64,000 nt of DNA, taken from the NCBI GenBank assembly GCA_001002285.1, contig LCLX01000002.1, positions 1 to 64,000 of the forward strand, in the 5' to 3' direction. The notes below the pieces were generated by a model. It was not told where the DNA came from, ran no database searches, and worked only from the letters and a program-made list of their open reading frames with translations. The position numbers and the translations under genes are program-made. Shown here piece after piece: positions 1 to 7,518 of the stretch (positions within the stretch are counted from its first letter, which is position 1; the number at the start of each line of letters is the position of its first letter). Origin of the DNA: Microgenomates group bacterium GW2011_GWC1_46_15 (GTDB lineage Bacteria > Patescibacteria > Microgenomatia > UBA1400 > UBA12028).

Positions 1-57
1 ACTTGAAGGAATCTGAGTTCAGATGGAATTATCGGAAACAAATGTACAAAGTAATGC

Positions 58-237
58 TTAAAAAGCTGAGAGAAAGTCCGCTTTAAGTTTACTAGCCCCA
101 TCCCAATATCCTGTTACTAGAGTCACTTGGCCTGCTGAAAACGGCACGGATTCTAAATTAAATTTTTTACGCGTTAGCGGTGGTTTTAAAGCCTCATGTT
201 CTGGTAATGATTGTTGCGGAGCATCCTTGAGAGTCAT
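58..237 (-). CDS. small hypothetical protein, 59 aa
   Basis: I do not recognise this protein. The frame is open for 59 codons and ends in TAA. Its ATG is preceded by an AGGGG Shine-Dalgarno element about 4 bases upstream. The product is soluble and mixed-charge, with a proline-rich first third and no membrane segment. It lies downstream of the tRNA-Gly gene on the same strand and could be co-transcribed with it. It is too short for a family call; support comes from the ribosome binding site and coding-like composition. Confidence 0.5.
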   Translation of the reverse strand: MTLKDAPQQSLPEHEALKPPLTRKKFNLESVPFSAGQVTLVTGYWDGASKLKADFLSAF

Positions 238-294
238 ATACCCCTTTTACTGAAGCATAAGTTGTGGGCAAGTTTTTACTGAGGCAGGTTTTTG

Positions 295-365
295 AGCGGG
301 TAAAGGGAATCGAACCCTCATATTCTGCTTGGAAGGCAGACGCTCTACCACTGAGCTATACCCGC
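295..365 (-). tRNA. tRNA-Gly(TCC)
   Basis: A full cloverleaf is visible on the minus strand: a 7-bp acceptor (GCGGGTA/TACCCGC), D arm, anticodon loop CTTCCAA with anticodon TCC, and a GTTCGATTC T loop. The 3' CCA is not encoded. The discriminator base is U. Confidence 0.95.
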
Positions 366-396
366 AACGCTTGTGCGCACAAACGCACAAGTGCGC

Positions 397-975
397 CTAT
401 TGTATCAAATTCTTTGGGAGGCGGAAGGCAATGAGGAATCTTTGCCACAACGAGAGGTTTTCATTTTCACTTCCACCGCATGATTCTTCTCCACCATTTG
501 GTGCGGTATCGTACTGTGGCGCGTCGGTCGGAACACTGTGGAATAAAAGTTCTGCGCTTTGTGTTGCTTGGCCAATCAGAACTAATAATCTATCGTCTTT
601 ACCAATGTCTTGCCGCAATACGCCGGAAACAGACGATCCGTTCAAGATAAAAACACTCGATGCTGGAACATCGGTTTTGAGTTCACTAAACAACTCGGAC
701 CACTTCACAAACGGGGCATGAATGTGGGCAACACCGCCGTTTCCATTGTGTAAATCTAAACGCTCATCTTTGTTCGTGTCTTGCTGTCCGGGAAGTGTGC
801 ATGGCTCGATGTGCATAAACTGCGGAGCAGAGAAATCTAGTGCTTTTCCGTTTTGTACAACCAAAAAGTTTGCGTGGAAATGTACGCGCCGTGCTGGAAC
901 GTCCAGCGTTTTGCGGACTGCAAACGTAAGGAGAATAATTCCGATGAGCACGGCAACGATGATACGTTGTTTCAT
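397..975 (-). CDS. membrane-anchored hypothetical protein, 192 aa
   Basis: The N-terminus (about residues 4 to 22) is a single hydrophobic segment after a KQR start, so the protein is probably anchored in the membrane with its bulk outside. The outer part is rich in histidine (HFHANF, FMHIEPC, AHIHAPF), which could bind metal, but I know no function for the family. A later stretch carries FILNGSSVSG, resembling a small beta-rich fold. The start codon sits three bases after tRNA-Pro on the same strand, so the two are likely co-transcribed. Confidence 0.75.
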   Translation of the reverse strand: MKQRIIVAVLIGIILLTFAVRKTLDVPARRVHFHANFLVVQNGKALDFSAPQFMHIEPCTLPGQQDTNKDERLDLHNGNGGVAHIHAPFVKWSELFSELKTDVPASSVFILNGSSVSGVLRQDIGKDDRLLVLIGQATQSAELLFHSVPTDAPQYDTAPNGGEESCGGSENENLSLWQRFLIAFRLPKNLIQ

Positions 976-978
976 GTG

Positions 979-1052
979 TCGGGGTGGTGAGACTCGAACT
1001 CACGGCCTCCTCGTCCCAAACGAGGCGCGCTAGCCAACTGCGCTACACCCCG
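979..1052 (-). tRNA. tRNA-Pro(TGG)
   Basis: Complete cloverleaf on the minus strand with acceptor CGGGGTG/CACCCCG, anticodon loop TTTGGGA (anticodon TGG) and GTTCGAGTC T loop. No CCA is encoded; the next gene starts three bases further on. Confidence 0.95.
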
Positions 1053-1111
1053 AGAACAAAGGTATTGTAGCAAACATCCGTTATAAATTGAGAAGTGCTT
1101 ATGAGCAGAGT

Positions 1112-1249
1112 TTACACCTCTGGCCAACCGTTCTTTCTTCTATGCGCGTTAAAACCTGCTCGTACTTTTCCATTGTAAGCTCTAAAGATATTTTCTTTTT
1201 TTAATTCTCTAAGAAATTGAGCACGCGTTGCCCCTTTACCTAATTTCAT
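1112..1249 (-). CDS. small basic protein, 45 aa
   Basis: A 45-codon frame starting MKLGKGATR and ending NGWPEV. It is rich in Lys and Arg, as expected for a small nucleic-acid-binding protein, but I do not recognise it. Its ATG lies inside the last codons of the preceding TAG-interrupted frame (overlap ATGAAATTAGGTAA), an arrangement typical of translational coupling. That linkage is the main reason for believing both. Confidence 0.45.
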   Translation of the reverse strand: MKLGKGATRAQFLRELKKENIFRAYNGKVRAGFNAHRRKNGWPEV

Positions 1250-1382
1250 TGAGATATCCTAAAAGGCGAGTCTGCATGGCGTCTGCTGCTTCATTTACTT
1301 CTGTTTCACCAGCCCGAGTCGCCTACAATAAACCGGCGATTTCGGCGGGAATTTCTTGGTCTCCACCCATTTCTCCTGCCAT
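1236..1382 (-). pseudogene. small ORF interrupted by an in-frame TAG
   Basis: From an ATG with an AGAGAG element upstream, the frame reads MAGEMGGDQEIPAEIAGLL, then TAG, then continues in the same frame with acidic, helix-like sequence (ATRAGETEVNEAADAMQ and so on) to a TAA at 1236. Both halves look coding, and the second half overlaps the start of the next small gene. Either this is a nonsense-mutated gene or only the second half is translated, for example from an internal start. A promoter-like TATAAT lies at about 1405-1410. I do not recognise the family. Confidence 0.35.
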
Positions 1383-1441
1383 AAAATCTCTCTTTCTTTC
1401 CTCTATTATACACGATGTACGCATAAAAGAGATTACTTTTG

Positions 1442-1525
1442 TGGGCGGGGAGGGAATCGAACCCTCACGTCCTTACGGACACAACTTTTTAAGAGTTGAG
1501 CGTCTACCAATTCCGCCACTCGCCC
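1442..1525 (-). tRNA. tRNA-Leu(TAA)
   Basis: Class II tRNA with a long variable arm on the minus strand. The anticodon stem is CAACT/AGTTG around loop CTTAAAA (anticodon TAA). The acceptor GGGCGAG pairs with CCCGCCC with one A-C mismatch. No CCA is encoded. Confidence 0.93.
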
Positions 1526-1692
1526 TCAAGACATCTGAAAGCATTTTATCACACTTAGCCTGGTTTCTCTGATTTTCTATAAAGACCCATATATCAACCC
1601 TTCTACTCCTTGCCAACGCTCATGCGGACAGAGTAGAATAGCCGTACATTTCCCGAATACCTGTCCGAGGTATAACACAACAAAGGACCAAT

Positions 1693-2439
1693 ATGACCGT
1701 CATCTCGCTTCGGCGTATTCTGCAACTGCCGGCGTTTTGTGGACCAGCAAGCCTTGAAATTGTGCTTTCCCAGCACGGTCTCTGTGTTCACCAAAAAGCA
1801 GTAGTCAAAGCGGCACATGTGACTTCAAAACATGTTGAAATCTATGGCATGCGGCTCGATCAGCTTGCCTTGGCTGTACGAAAACTCGCCCCAAAACACG
1901 TGATGTGGGCAAAACGCAATGCCACGGCGCAGGATATTTACATGCTCGTCAATACATACAATCTCGCCGTTGGCATCGAGTGGCAGGGCGTGTGGACCGA
2001 TGCGGAGCTCTGGGATCCGCGGACACAGACATTTGACGATGATATCGGCCATTATAGTGTTGTTACTGGTATTAATCTCGAGGAAAAGAAGCTCACAATC
2101 CAGGATCCCGATTACTACTACTACGCGAAAAATCGCGAGTTTGATATTGAAACATTCGAGAAACGCTGGTTTGACACAAACGTGGTTGGCGAAGACGCAC
2201 CGGATGAAGCTAAAGAGTGGATGCAGGACTATCACGTGTTATTTATTGTTGCACCGCAAAACACCGTTTTTGAACCAGAGCTTGGGTTACAAAAAGTGCG
2301 GATTGCGCCAACGTATAAAAAGAAAACGATGTGGGAGCGATTGATAAATTTTTTACGTTTCCAGCCACTTCCAGTTATAGCTTTCCATCAAAAAACTGTA
2401 GATCCCGCTCCATCATTGTCGCAAAACTCCCTTGGTTAA
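1693..2439 (+). CDS. C39-like cysteine peptidase-fold protein
   Basis: A papain-like C39 domain. The catalytic Cys is in FCGPAS (Cys16, after Gln11), the His in GHYSVVTG (about residue 118) and the Asp in IQDPD (about residue 138). The triad therefore appears complete. No signal peptide is visible, so it may act in the cytoplasm, unlike bacteriocin-exporter C39 domains. The substrate is unknown. The start is an ATG with AAAGGA upstream. The last 65 bases overlap, tail to tail, the hydrolase gene on the other strand. Confidence 0.75.
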   Translation: MTVISLRRILQLPAFCGPASLEIVLSQHGLCVHQKAVVKAAHVTSKHVEIYGMRLDQLALAVRKLAPKHVMWAKRNATAQDIYMLVNTYNLAVGIEWQGVWTDAELWDPRTQTFDDDIGHYSVVTGINLEEKKLTIQDPDYYYYAKNREFDIETFEKRWFDTNVVGEDAPDEAKEWMQDYHVLFIVAPQNTVFEPELGLQKVRIAPTYKKKTMWERLINFLRFQPLPVIAFHQKTVDPAPSLSQNSLG

Positions 2440-3367
2440 AGTTGTGATCTTCTTTGGGGTATGTAAAAAGCGTTACGGATTTGCCCAATTTTTTTAACCC
2501 GTCGGCCACGCCCTTTGTCTGCTTACTTTTCACCTCTTCATCCGCCAAACCTTGGTGAACTTGAAGTGGTGCAGTCATATCATCCCAGTGCGCGGCAACA
2601 GAGTACTCATCATCAGCATACCGAATATGAAATTTTTCCAGCTCTCCCTTTATATACGCACCACTATCCGGCAATTCACCAACATACTGCAAAATAGAGT
2701 CAGGGAAACCTTGTGTAACGGGTGCCCACAACACGGTCGGATAGTTCTTTTGTGTAATCTCCAACACCGATAATGCAATCTGCCCGCCATTGCTATGTCC
2801 CCATATGCCAACGCGTTTGGGATCAGCCTGCGGGAGCATGCGAACAGAAGCCAACAAGTTCAACACAGTAACCGGTTTTTCAAACCGTGCTTCAAAAATA
2901 TCATTAGATTCGGGATCAGACTCGCCATAGCCTAAAAAGTCCGGCGCGATCGTGATATATCCGTGCTGGGCAAGCGCCTCACTCGCGCGCTTCGTTCCCA
3001 CACCCGTAGCGTAGATTTCTTTATCTACATATCCGCGCACCATGACAATCACCGGCAACTTTCCGGTTTTATTTGGAAGATTCATTTGGCCGGAAACTTT
3101 TTTTCCATCGCTCGTAAACATAAACACGTATGATGAAAACTCCGGCGTCTTTTTCAACACTTTTATCATTTGAAGTGCTGACGGAAAATATGTGCGTGTT
3201 CGCAAACGGGAAAATGAGTATTTGTCTAACGTACGGATGGTGAGTGTTACATCCAACGTCGCAAACGGCGATACCAGCGGGGCAAAGAAAAATGACCATG
3301 CACCGTACGCCATCAGTACAAGACCCGCCACCAACGAAATCCATGCGGCGATGCGTTTTTTACTCAT
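2375..3367 (-). CDS. alpha/beta hydrolase, prolyl-oligopeptidase/dienelactone-hydrolase type
   Basis: A 330-aa serine hydrolase anchored by one N-terminal membrane segment (about residues 6 to 28), so the catalytic domain probably faces outward. The nucleophile elbow is GHSNGG, the acid is probably the Asp in GLADEE and the histidine is in KEDHNF, all in the usual order. The ATG overlaps the TGA of the pseudouridine synthase gene (ATGA), so they form an operon. An earlier in-frame start is possible but would place 19 extra residues before the signal anchor. The substrate is unknown. Confidence 0.85.
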   Translation of the reverse strand: MSKKRIAAWISLVAGLVLMAYGAWSFFFAPLVSPFATLDVTLTIRTLDKYSFSRLRTRTYFPSALQMIKVLKKTPEFSSYVFMFTSDGKKVSGQMNLPNKTGKLPVIVMVRGYVDKEIYATGVGTKRASEALAQHGYITIAPDFLGYGESDPESNDIFEARFEKPVTVLNLLASVRMLPQADPKRVGIWGHSNGGQIALSVLEITQKNYPTVLWAPVTQGFPDSILQYVGELPDSGAYIKGELEKFHIRYADDEYSVAAHWDDMTAPLQVHQGLADEEVKSKQTKGVADGLKKLGKSVTLFTYPKEDHNFNQGSFATMMERDLQFFDGKL

Positions 3368-4095
3368 GACTGTACTGCGGATGCGTGCAACAACGCGATC
3401 TCCGCTTGTGAAAGTTCCCGCCATTTTCCTTGCGCAAGATCACCCAACTCCAAACCGCCAAGTTTCACGCGGATAAGGCGTGATACCTCAAGTCCAACGT
3501 GTGCACACATGCGACGAATCTGTTGATTCCACCCTTCGTGAATCGTAAGACTAATCCACGTTTTTCCCTGTTCATGCTTAGTAATGCTGATTTCCGCGGG
3601 CGATGTTTTTCCTTCTTTCAACTTCACACCAGCGCGTAATGCGTTCAACATACTGTTTGTTGGCGCGCCTTTCACAAGCACGTGATACGTTTTGGGCACT
3701 TCGAACTTTGGATGCGTGAGTGTGTACGCCAAATCGCCATCGTTGGTAAGAAGAATGAGGCCTTCGGAGTCCTCGTCTAATCGGCCAACGGGATAGATGC
3801 GTGTTGTTTTTGGAACAAGCGAAACAACCGTTGGTTTGCCACTTGGATCAGAAACACTAGAAAGATACCCGACTGGTTTATTGAGTAAATAATAGACAAA
3901 CTGCGCCGGAGCAGAAACAGGTTTTCCATCGTACTCCACGCGGTCTTTTTCCGGATTCACACGTTCCGCGACATTTGTTATTACTTTTCCGTTTACACGG
4001 ACTTTTCCTTCCGCAATCAACACTTCCGCTTTGCGGCGCGACGCAACACCCGCGTGCGCGAGAAAGACGTGGAGCTTGGGATGGGGTATCGGCAT
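3364..4095 (-). CDS. 16S/23S rRNA pseudouridine synthase, RsuA/RluB family
   Basis: An N-terminal S4 RNA-binding domain (about residues 7 to 60, with RKAEVLI and GKVRVNGK) is followed by the synthase domain. The catalytic aspartate is in the GRLDEDSEGL motif. The family isomerises a uridine in ribosomal RNA, but which site (RsuA, RluB, RluE or RluF type) cannot be decided here. I chose the start at 4095 because TACAAT sits exactly six bases upstream, matching the leaderless pattern; two earlier in-frame ATGs lie at 4110 and 4140. It is first in an operon with the alpha/beta hydrolase. Confidence 0.92.
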   Translation of the reverse strand: MPIPHPKLHVFLAHAGVASRRKAEVLIAEGKVRVNGKVITNVAERVNPEKDRVEYDGKPVSAPAQFVYYLLNKPVGYLSSVSDPSGKPTVVSLVPKTTRIYPVGRLDEDSEGLILLTNDGDLAYTLTHPKFEVPKTYHVLVKGAPTNSMLNALRAGVKLKEGKTSPAEISITKHEQGKTWISLTIHEGWNQQIRRMCAHVGLEVSRLIRVKLGGLELGDLAQGKWRELSQAEIALLHASAVQS

Positions 4096-4101
4096 ACGCG
4101 T

Positions 4102-4107
4102 ATTGTA
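4102..4107 (-). promoter_or_regulatory. -10 element of rsuA-type gene (leaderless)
   Basis: TACAAT with a 6-base gap to the ATG at 4095. No Shine-Dalgarno sequence could fit between the expected transcription start and the ATG. Confidence 0.55.
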
Positions 4108-4141
4108 CATCTCAACTGAATATAAACGCGTATTACTCAAC

Positions 4142-4336
4142 TTATTCAGTTTTTTTCGATAGTTTCTTCGCGAGCAAGTCGTGCGTGTTTTTCATTGATT
4201 CTTCAGCGCTCATACTCATTGCATCTGCCGCCGCTTTAAACGTTGCGTCAGTAATTGATTTGCCGTTGGGATCAGCTCCCGCATTGCCTTTGCCCATTGC
4301 ATCGTTTGACCGTCCACACCCGCAGTTGTAACATAT
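4142..4336 (-). CDS. CYNCGCG-type small protein with apparent AUA start
   Basis: The frame encodes xCYNCGCGRSNDAMGKG, then an acidic/basic helical C-terminus ending LLAKKLSKKTE, 64 residues in all. I recall similar small cysteine-motif proteins in CPR genomes that begin MCYNCGCG. Here the codon before Cys is ATA, not ATG. An AGGAGG element lies four bases upstream (4341-4346), so initiation at AUA is plausible. An ATG two bases further on is in a different frame that closes after 20 codons. A later in-frame ATG (MGKGN) would lose the conserved motif. The function is unknown; the cysteines could bind a metal. Confidence 0.6.
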   Translation of the reverse strand: MCYNCGCGRSNDAMGKGNAGADPNGKSITDATFKAAADAMSMSAEESMKNTHDLLAKKLSKKTE

Positions 4337-4353
4337 AGACCCTCCTTTGATGA

Positions 4354-4362
4354 TGATATGAT
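4354..4362 (+). promoter_or_regulatory. extended -10 of AlkA-type gene (leaderless)
   Basis: TGATATGAT, with six bases between the hexamer and the ATG at 4369. Confidence 0.55.
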
Positions 4363-4368
4363 ACGTTC

Positions 4369-4974
4369 ATGCTACACCATGTGGCGAAACACTTTCAACA
4401 CCACGATCCAAAACTTCATGCGTACGTAGAAAAAGTAGAGAAAATCGGCAAGATCACGCTTACTTCTTCGCATGATTTTTTTGCAAGCTTGTGCAGCGAT
4501 ATTATCGGCCAGCAGTTGTCTGGCAAAGCGGCAGATGCGATTTATGGTCGGTTTGAAAAATTGTTTCCTAAAAATACACCAACCGCGCAACGTATTTTAA
4601 AACTTTCAGATGAAAAACTCCAGAGTGTGGGTATTTCGGGCGCAAAAACACGATCATTACAAGATTTGGCAACGCACGTCGTACAAAAAAAGGTTGATCT
4701 TTCCAAGTTTCCCGACATGACCGATGATGAGATTAAAACAACACTCATTCGGGTAAAAGGAATCGGCCCATGGACCGCGGAAATGTTTTTGATGTTTTCG
4801 CTCGCGCGCGAAGATGTGTTTTCGTTCGGTGATCTTGGGTTGAAAAAAGCAATTCAGCGCGTGTATGGGTTAAAAAACCATCCGACAGAAAAACAAATGC
4901 TCGCGCTGAGTAAAAAGTGGCAGCCATATCGCACATACGCAGCGCGGATACTGTGGAAGGTGCTGGATACATAG
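4369..4974 (+). CDS. DNA-3-methyladenine glycosylase II (AlkA-type, HhH-GPD)
   Basis: A base-excision repair glycosylase of 201 aa. The helix-hairpin-helix is RVKGIGPWTAEMF (about residues 126 to 138), followed by FSFGDLGL with the expected catalytic Asp. The conserved DIIGQQLS and GISGAKTRSL segments are present. There is no C-terminal four-cysteine Fe-S loop, so it is the AlkA rather than the Nth/MutY type. It lacks the N-terminal domain of E. coli AlkA, as short bacterial homologues do. It is transcribed alone from an apparently leaderless promoter, divergent from the small cysteine protein. Confidence 0.9.
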   Translation: MLHHVAKHFQHHDPKLHAYVEKVEKIGKITLTSSHDFFASLCSDIIGQQLSGKAADAIYGRFEKLFPKNTPTAQRILKLSDEKLQSVGISGAKTRSLQDLATHVVQKKVDLSKFPDMTDDEIKTTLIRVKGIGPWTAEMFLMFSLAREDVFSFGDLGLKKAIQRVYGLKNHPTEKQMLALSKKWQPYRTYAARILWKVLDT

Positions 4975-5002
4975 GAATATAGACATTCTATTTTGGGTAG
5001 AG

Positions 5003-5008
5003 TATAGT
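5003..5008 (+). promoter_or_regulatory. -10 element of higB (leaderless)
   Basis: TATAGT six bases before the ATG at 5015. The antitoxin gene further on has its own AAGGA ribosome site, so toxin and antitoxin would be initiated differently. Confidence 0.5.
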
Positions 5009-5014
5009 GTTTCT

Positions 5015-5359
5015 ATGCCAGAATATGAAATTCTTTACTATATTTCAGAACATAAAAGAAACGTTATTAAAGAATTTCTTGAGTCACTTTCTCTAAAACA
5101 GAAAGAAAAAGTGTTTCGTGTTTTCACGCATATACAAGAATATGGATTACGGAAAGAAATTCATCAACTCAAAAAAATAACAAAAACCTCTCTCTGGGAA
5201 TTACGCATTCTTGGAAAAGATAATATTCGTTTATTGTGCGTTTCATTACAAAACAAACGCGTTCTTATCCTTCATGGTTTTTTGAAAAAATCACAGAAAC
5301 TTCCTCTTCATGAGTGTAATGTCGCACAAAAAAGATTGGAACAGTACCTTGACAATTGA
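5015..5359 (+). CDS. higB: HigB/Gp49-like toxin of a type II toxin-antitoxin pair
   Basis: A 114-aa RelE-superfamily protein of the Gp49/HigB branch (family once called DUF891). It shows the conserved LKKITKTSLWELRI strand, then RLLCVSLQNKRVLILHGFLKKSQK. Toxins of this group cleave mRNA on the ribosome. The order toxin first, antitoxin second, separated by 44 bases, is the HigBA order. The pair probably acts in plasmid-like or island stabilisation or stress response. Confidence 0.85.
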   Translation: MPEYEILYYISEHKRNVIKEFLESLSLKQKEKVFRVFTHIQEYGLRKEIHQLKKITKTSLWELRILGKDNIRLLCVSLQNKRVLILHGFLKKSQKLPLHECNVAQKRLEQYLDN

Positions 5360-5403
5360 TATCGTATACAATATCATTCTCATGATAGCGATAAAAGGAA
5401 CAT

Positions 5404-5682
5404 ATGAAAACATATACATTTAAAAATCATCTTAAAGAAAGCTTAAAAGATATTCGTTTCCGTGACGTGTGGAAAAAGGGTGATCTCGAGTATCAGCTCG
5501 CACGTCAAATTATCCGTCTTCGCATTCAAAAAAAATTGTCCCAAAGAGCGTTGGCAAAAAAATTGAAGACAACACAAGCAAAAATTTCTCAGGTTGAACG
5601 CATGACTGCTAATCCATCGCTTGCTTTTCTCAAGAAAATCGGAGAGGCTTTTGATAAACGCGTGAGTATTCGTATTACTTAA
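5404..5682 (+). CDS. higA: HigA-like antitoxin, XRE helix-turn-helix
   Basis: A 92-aa protein with a helix-turn-helix in its C-terminal half (about residues 40 to 85: LSQRALAKKLKTTQAKISQVE). It should neutralise HigB and repress the operon through DNA binding. AAAGGA lies upstream of the ATG. It ends six bases before the stop of the convergent nuclease gene. Confidence 0.85.
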   Translation: MKTYTFKNHLKESLKDIRFRDVWKKGDLEYQLARQIIRLRIQKKLSQRALAKKLKTTQAKISQVERMTANPSLAFLKKIGEAFDKRVSIRIT

Positions 5683-5688
5683 TATAAA

Positions 5689-6579
5689 CTACAAAATCAC
5701 ACCCTCGTCCCGGTCTTCGCCGCCCAATAACCCGCTTTCTTTTTTCAAGATGTACACATCTCTTCTTCCATGCGTATCAACACCAACACACTCTGCTTCA
5801 CCGCGTAAAATCGCCTCATACGGCTGGCAGTATCGGCATCCTTCATCTCCGGCAGGGCACTTAAACCGCTCCAGCGCCCGCGCGGTTTTCACCTGCTTAG
5901 CAATTTTCATTATTTTTTCTTGCGATTCCTGCAAATCCGGCAATGGTTTAGCCACAGGCTCATTACTTAAACCCAAGTACCAATACGCAACACCCGCGAC
6001 TGGTCGCTTTTGACAGTAATGGGCAAGCAGATGATAGATGGGGAGCTGAAGCGACTCGGGGTCTTCTTCAGACTTACTCGTTTTAAAGTCAATAATTGTG
6101 ATGCTGTCATCTTTTTCATGATAGTGAAGCCAGTCAATTTTCCCGCACAAGATAATACCGTCGTCCTCCGAAAGCCAAAACTGTGGAAGATCCATATTGA
6201 GCAACTTCACCGCTTTTTCTGCAATAGGACCGGGGTGTTGCGTTACGCGCGCCAGCATTTCTTTCCCGCGGTTTTTATATGTTTGCTCCGTTGAGTCGTC
6301 CCAAAATCCACCTTTCTTGCCGGACACTTTTTTCCACGCTGTTTCAAACTTTTCTACAAGGGGCTGGATAAAGCGCTGTTCGACCGGCAACACCGAGAGC
6401 GACTCAACAACTTCATGCACCGCCTGTCCCAACGCAAGCGGGGGAGACATCAGCACGACTTTCCTGCCAGTTTTGGAATCTTTATACACGTTTTTCAGAA
6501 AATACGCGCGGGGACACCGTAAAAAATCACTGATTGAAGAATACGAGAGCCACACAGCGGCATATTTGTCCGGAGGCAT
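5689..6579 (-). CDS. PD-(D/E)XK nuclease, RecB/AddB-type with Fe-S cysteines
   Basis: A 296-aa stand-alone nuclease domain. The motifs are in order: SYSSISDFLRCPRAYF with the first cysteine, GQAVHEVVE, GKIDWLH with the metal-binding Asp, IIDFKTSK with the D-x-K pair, then KCPAGDEGCRYC with three more cysteines. Four cysteines flanking the nuclease core are the AddB/Cas4 iron-sulfur arrangement. No helicase or cas gene is nearby, so its partner is unknown; DNA end processing or repair is likely. TGCTATACT ends 8 bases before the ATG. Confidence 0.88.
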   Translation of the reverse strand: MPPDKYAAVWLSYSSISDFLRCPRAYFLKNVYKDSKTGRKVVLMSPPLALGQAVHEVVESLSVLPVEQRFIQPLVEKFETAWKKVSGKKGGFWDDSTEQTYKNRGKEMLARVTQHPGPIAEKAVKLLNMDLPQFWLSEDDGIILCGKIDWLHYHEKDDSITIIDFKTSKSEEDPESLQLPIYHLLAHYCQKRPVAGVAYWYLGLSNEPVAKPLPDLQESQEKIMKIAKQVKTARALERFKCPAGDEGCRYCQPYEAILRGEAECVGVDTHGRRDVYILKKESGLLGGEDRDEGVIL

Positions 6580-6604
6580 AGGGTACTAGTATAGCAGAGG
6601 AGGT

Positions 6605-6883
6605 TTAGTGATTTATTCCAGAAGAAGTTTTTTCGGGTCTTCCATCACCTGCGATAAGTTCAAAATGACCATTATCTATGATTAAAGATGCAAGAGCTCC
6701 GTGCGGATAGTGTTGTATCATTTCCTTCGCCGCTATTAATACCTCATCAAGTGCTTGTTGCACTGTTTCATTCAAACCAATGATTGCTCTTCCAACTTCC
6801 ATTCTCCAAATGAGTTCTTCAAAAGGATATTTTTTCCCAGGAATAATCCGAGTTGTTTCTAGATCTAACCGTGTTGCAGACAT
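6605..6883 (-). CDS. hypothetical protein, 92 aa
   Basis: I do not recognise it. It is a soluble, mostly helical sequence without cysteines. The ATG has an AAGGAG element about 15 bases upstream, which is further than usual. It stands alone, between the nuclease gene and the divergent DUF378 gene. Confidence 0.6.
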   Translation of the reverse strand: MSATRLDLETTRIIPGKKYPFEELIWRMEVGRAIIGLNETVQQALDEVLIAAKEMIQHYPHGALASLIIDNGHFELIAGDGRPEKTSSGINH

Positions 6884-6977
6884 CGTACCAAGGATTATGC
6901 TCCTTCCATTGACTTCGTCTTCTTTTCCACCCTATACTGAACATACTTTCTGAATCTTCAGGGAGGGGGTGAGATAC

Positions 6978-7187
6978 ATGAAACTGCTCCACATTGTTGC
7001 TTTCCTCTTGGTTGTGATTGGCGCGATAAACTGGGGTTTGGTCGGTCTTGCGAACTATAATCTCGTTGAAATGCTTTTTGGCTCTGTTTCCGGACTTGTC
7101 CAACTCGTCTACGTGCTTGTTGGTGCTTCCGGCGTCGTGCTGTTGGTCACACATAAAAGTGATTGCAAAGTTTGTCCAAAGATGTGA
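6978..7187 (+). CDS. DUF378 membrane protein (YuzA-like)
   Basis: A 69-aa protein with two membrane segments. It carries the family signature AINWGLVGLANYNLVEM in the first half and ends with CKVC, a possible metal or disulfide motif. The function is unknown in the family. I chose the ATG at 6978, which has a strong GGGAGGGGGTG element upstream; a GTG three codons earlier is the alternative. An intrinsic terminator follows. Confidence 0.88.
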   Translation: MKLLHIVAFLLVVIGAINWGLVGLANYNLVEMLFGSVSGLVQLVYVLVGASGVVLLVTHKSDCKVCPKM

Positions 7188-7207
7188 TGTTTTTGAAAAG
7201 AGAAAGG

Positions 7208-7233
7208 GCGGTCCTGTTTTGGGGCCGCTTTTT
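7208..7233 (+). terminator. rho-independent terminator after DUF378 gene
   Basis: A 7-bp stem GCGGTCC/GGGCCGC (one G-T pair) with a 7-base loop, followed by a run of five T. Confidence 0.8.
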
Positions 7234-7241
7234 GGTCGAAA

Positions 7242-7451
7242 TTATTGATTAGGAGTGTCAGAATTCTTTTCATGTTTCAGAAGCCACCACTCCATAAATC
7301 TATCCCAATCGACTCCTTCTCCCATACACGCTAAGTTGAGTCGTAACACAGACATGCCTGGGTCCTCTTGAACTCGACGAGCGAGGCGGGCGTATTTTTC
7401 AACTTCCGCTGGAGAAAACTGATATCCAATTTCGTATGCAACGGTGACCAT
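7242..7451 (-). CDS. hypothetical protein, 69 aa
   Basis: Unknown soluble protein with a helical start (FSPAEVEKYARLARR) and a tryptophan-rich end. The start at 7451 is favoured because TATACT (7459-7464) lies seven bases upstream, fitting the leaderless pattern; the longer frame would run antisense to the divergent neighbour. The two genes diverge from a 67-base gap. Confidence 0.55.
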   Translation of the reverse strand: MVTVAYEIGYQFSPAEVEKYARLARRVQEDPGMSVLRLNLACMGEGVDWDRFMEWWLLKHEKNSDTPNQ

Positions 7452-7458
7452 GCCGACT

Positions 7459-7464
7459 AGTATA
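7459..7464 (-). promoter_or_regulatory. -10 element (leaderless)
   Basis: TATACT, seven bases before the ATG at 7451. Confidence 0.45.
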
Positions 7465-7506
7465 CAGAACCTGTCAAGCATTTTTCTAGACATTAATGTG
7501 TTAGCG

Positions 7507-7512
7507 TATAAT
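7507..7512 (+). promoter_or_regulatory. -10 element (leaderless)
   Basis: A perfect TATAAT, six bases before the ATG at 7519. Confidence 0.55.
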
Positions 7513-7518
7513 GCATAC

